Source: Bacteroidota bacterium
GTDB lineage: Bacteria; Bacteroidota; Bacteroidia; Chitinophagales; LD1
Reading direction: 5' to 3'
Length of the DNA stretch: 8,119 nucleotides
NCBI GenBank assembly: GCA_018267355.1
Contig: JAFDYP010000278.1
Coordinates: forward strand, 1-8,119
Positions within the stretch are counted from its first letter, which is position 1, and each line of letters begins with the position of its first letter. Positions 6,539 to 8,119 of the stretch are shown in pieces. The translations under genes and the position numbers were made by a program. The notes below the pieces were generated by a model. The model ran no database searches. It was not told the DNA's origin and saw only the letters and a list, made by a program, of their open reading frames with translations.

Positions 6539-7642
6539 TCAATTCATCATCGCGATAAACTCATCAAACAGATAGCGTGAGTCATGCGGACCCGGACTGG
6601 ACTCAGGGTGGTATTGTACAGAGAATGCTTTCTTGCCTTTCACACGGATGCCCTCTATGGTCTCATCATTCAGGTTGACGTGCGTGATCTCTACACGTGG
6701 GCTCTTCTTGATATCAGCAGCGCTGACCTCAAAGCCGTGATTCTGTGACGTGATCTCTGAGCGGCCAGTCACGAGATTCTTGACCGGATGGTTTAGGCCG
6801 CGGTGGCCATGGTGCATCTTGTACGTATTGACACCCTCTGCCAGGGCGAGCAGCTGGTGGCCGAGGCAGATACCAAAGAGCGGCTTGTCTGCTGCTATCA
6901 CGTCCTGCACTGTCTTGATAGCATAGTCCATCGGTGCCGGATCTCCGGGGCCATTGGAGATAAAGTAGCCATCTGGCGCCCACTTTTCCATCTCTGCAAA
7001 GGAGGTGCGGCAGTTGAAGACCTTGGCATAGAGGCCACGGTCTGTCAGGCACTTCAGGATATTCTCCTTGATGCCGCAGTCGAGTACGGCTACTTTCAGC
7101 TTTGCGCTCGGATCGCCGTAGTAGTAGGATTCTTTGGTAGATACTTTCTCAGCAAGGTCCAGGCCATTCATATCAGGTACGGCTGCCAGTTGCTTTTTCA
7201 GCGCCTCTACATCTGCTGTCTCAGAACTGATGATGCAGTTCATAGCGCCGGCCTGGCGCACATGCACGGTGAGCGCGCGGGTATCGATATCGCTGATGCC
7301 TACCAGGTTATTGATCTCAAAGTAGTCCTGTAGGGACTGGCTGCCACTCAGCCGCGAGAAGTTATTGCCTGCGTACTTCTTACAGATCATACCGGCTATC
7401 TTGATAGACTTTGATTCTACCTCATCCTGCTTCACGCCATAGTTGCCTATATGGTCGCTGGTCATGATCAGTACCTGGCCATAATAGCTGGGATCGGTAA
7501 ATACCTCCTGATAGCCAGTCATGCCCGTATTGAAGCATAATTCGCCGGTGGTGGTGCCGATCTTGCCAAGTGATTTTCCTTTGAAAACTGTACCGTCTGC
7601 CAGTACGAGGAGGGCGGGTGCCTGCGTGAAGCTTTTGCTCAT
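6539..7642 (-). CDS. carA: Carbamoyl-phosphate synthase small (glutamine-hydrolysing) subunit
   Basis: A 367-residue CarA of normal length. It hydrolyses glutamine and passes ammonia to the large subunit CarB, which makes carbamoyl phosphate for arginine and pyrimidine synthesis in the cytosol. The N-terminal CPSase small-chain domain includes LADGTVFKGKSLG (14-26) and ELCFNTGMTGYQEVFTDPSY (34-53). The C-terminal class I glutamine amidotransferase domain has SNGPGDP (229-235), the nucleophile Cys259 in FGICLGHQ, and the rest of the triad, His345 and Glu347, in VQYHPESSPGP. Serine precedes the fold-starting residues (SKSFTQAPALLVLADG), and the ATG at 7642 is the natural start. carB is not in view on either side, so the two subunits are not adjacent downstream here; what follows carA is the toxin-antitoxin pair. 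The predicted leader (~18 nt) is too short for an attenuator. Confidence 0.97.
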   Translation of the reverse strand: MSKSFTQAPALLVLADGTVFKGKSLGKIGTTTGELCFNTGMTGYQEVFTDPSYYGQVLIMTSDHIGNYGVKQDEVESKSIKIAGMICKKYAGNNFSRLSGSQSLQDYFEINNLVGISDIDTRALTVHVRQAGAMNCIISSETADVEALKKQLAAVPDMNGLDLAEKVSTKESYYYGDPSAKLKVAVLDCGIKENILKCLTDRGLYAKVFNCRTSFAEMEKWAPDGYFISNGPGDPAPMDYAIKTVQDVIAADKPLFGICLGHQLLALAEGVNTYKMHHGHRGLNHPVKNLVTGRSEITSQNHGFEVSAADIKKSPRVEITHVNLNDETIEGIRVKGKKAFSVQYHPESSPGPHDSRYLFDEFIAMMN

Positions 7643-7644
7643 TG

Positions 7645-7661
7645 CCGATTTTGATTATCGG
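7645..7661. repeat. Short inverted repeat in the carA leader
   Basis: CCGAT (7645-7649) and ATCGG (7657-7661) are perfect reverse complements separated by 7 bp. They lie between the carA -7 element and its start codon, so the dyad covers the predicted transcription start and leader. It could act as a small operator or as a weak hairpin at the start codon. Five-base arms are short and may be coincidental. Confidence 0.2.
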
Positions 7662-7665
7662 AATG

Positions 7666-7673
7666 CAAAAATA
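7666..7673 (-). promoter_or_regulatory. Bacteroidota-type -7 promoter element for carA
   Basis: On the minus strand the sequence is TATTTTTG, a full match to TAnnTTTG, 23 bp before the carA ATG. The predicted leader is about 18 nt. No TTG is present at the usual 19-21 bp spacing (candidates are at 14 and 25 bp). The AT-rich surroundings raise the chance of a random match somewhat. Confidence 0.5.
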
Positions 7674-7785
7674 GTTTTTTCAAAGCACAATCCCGCAGCA
7701 ATGTTGAAATCTATGGCTAACGGTGTATATCGTCCGCTTTTGTCTATTTTCATGGCGGCAATTCAGCATCCTTTAAATCAAGCAT

Positions 7786-8119
7786 TTGGCAGACCTCCTG
7801 GATAATTGGAAGAAAAAAGCGACCGACAAGCGCAAGGAGAACCGCGAGTACCTCAAGCGCGCGGCCAAAAAGCGCGGCATAGAAAAGGAGCTGCCGGAGC
7901 TGCACGAGGAGGCATTCTCAAAGATAGACTGCCTGACCTGTGCCGGCTGCTGCAAGAATATCTCCCCCCGCTTTAAGACGCCGGATATATCCCGCATAGC
8001 CAAATACCTCCGCATCAAAGAATCTCAGCTGATAGAGCGCTACCTGCGCCTGGATGAGGACGGCGACTATGTGGTGCAGAAGAGCCCCTGCCCATTCCTC
8101 GGATCGGACAACTACTGCT
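7786..8119 (+). CDS. YkgJ family CxxCxxCC cysteine-cluster protein (partial, right edge)
   Basis: The frame is open from 7777 to the window edge and encodes a protein of the YkgJ-like zinc/iron-chelating family. From a TTG start at 7786 it reads MADLLDNWKKKA, then a basic helical stretch (9-30), then the family signature IDCLTCAGCCKN (47-58) with cysteines 49, 52, 55 and 56. C102 follows in SPCPFLG and C111 in DNYC at the edge. RYLRLDEDGDYVVQKSPCPF (85-104) is also typical of Bacteroidota members. The cysteines suggest metal or Fe-S binding; the physiological role of this family is not settled. No ATG exists in this frame after the stop at 7774-7776, so TTG 7786 is the best start; ATC 7777 is the only other plausible position. 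The gene is divergent from carA. The C-terminus is missing because the window ends. Confidence 0.85.
   Translation, partial: MADLLDNWKKKATDKRKENREYLKRAAKKRGIEKELPELHEEAFSKIDCLTCAGCCKNISPRFKTPDISRIAKYLRIKESQLIERYLRLDEDGDYVVQKSPCPFLGSDNYC

Noticed and set aside
6803..7333. Plus-strand open frame of 176 codons inside carA
   Set aside because: It is a shadow of carA, whose motifs cover the whole stretch; the translation shows no recognisable domain.
7752..7805. 17-codon ORF starting at ATG 7752
   Set aside because: It is too short and has no supporting signal to be called a gene; it is mentioned only in relation to the YkgJ start.
1..8119. CRISPR arrays, tRNA or rRNA genes, transposase genes and long direct repeats
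   Set aside because: None was seen by eye on either strand; spacers are short and nearly all sequence is covered by recognisable genes.

Overview
The window reads as ordinary chromosome of a Bacteroidota member, probably of the Chitinophagaceae or a close relative. Three things support this. The start regions of several genes carry close matches to the Bacteroidota -7 promoter element (TAnnTTTG) and lack purine-rich Shine-Dalgarno sites. The DUF3109, TraB-like and YkgJ-type proteins look like Bacteroidota versions. Isoleucine is often encoded by ATA although the genes are only moderately GC-rich. No genus can be named from sequence alone. Eight complete protein genes and one gene cut by the right edge are well supported. 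A ninth-codon fragment at the left edge may be another gene start. No rRNA, tRNA, CRISPR array, insertion sequence or phage gene was seen.

Left part (1-2488): a DUF3109 cysteine-cluster protein on the minus strand (GTG start) may be followed, off the left edge, by another minus-strand gene. Divergent from it, only 19 bp away, is a two-gene plus-strand unit: an exported TraB/GumN-family protein, then 15 bp later an exported or membrane-anchored alpha/beta hydrolase. The DUF3109 promoter appears to lie inside the first codons of the TraB-like gene.

Middle (2490-5912): a cytosolic GT-B-like protein, distantly resembling CDP-glycerol glycerophosphotransferases and capsule-synthesis proteins, runs on the minus strand and ends one base from the hydrolase stop. 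It stands alone, without polysaccharide genes around it. A 273-bp divergent spacer separates it from uvrB, the nucleotide-excision-repair helicase subunit. This spacer holds a perfect -7 element 9 bp before the uvrB start codon, a short inverted repeat and a 20-bp imperfect palindrome, so it is the most regulatory-looking stretch here.

Right part (5915-8119): a visibly more AT-rich RelE/ParE-type toxin-antitoxin pair is wedged between uvrB and carA, with 2 bp to the uvrB stop and 37 bp to the carA stop. Its two genes overlap by 43 bp and it has its own candidate promoter. carA (small subunit of carbamoyl-phosphate synthase; arginine and pyrimidine synthesis) is on the minus strand with its own -7 element. 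Divergent from it, a YkgJ-type cysteine-cluster protein with a probable TTG start runs off the right edge.

The genes do not form one pathway. I found no convincing new multi-gene system. The points most worth checking are the uvrB upstream region, the inserted toxin-antitoxin pair, the orphan GT-B-like protein and the overlapping divergent promoters at 600-650.
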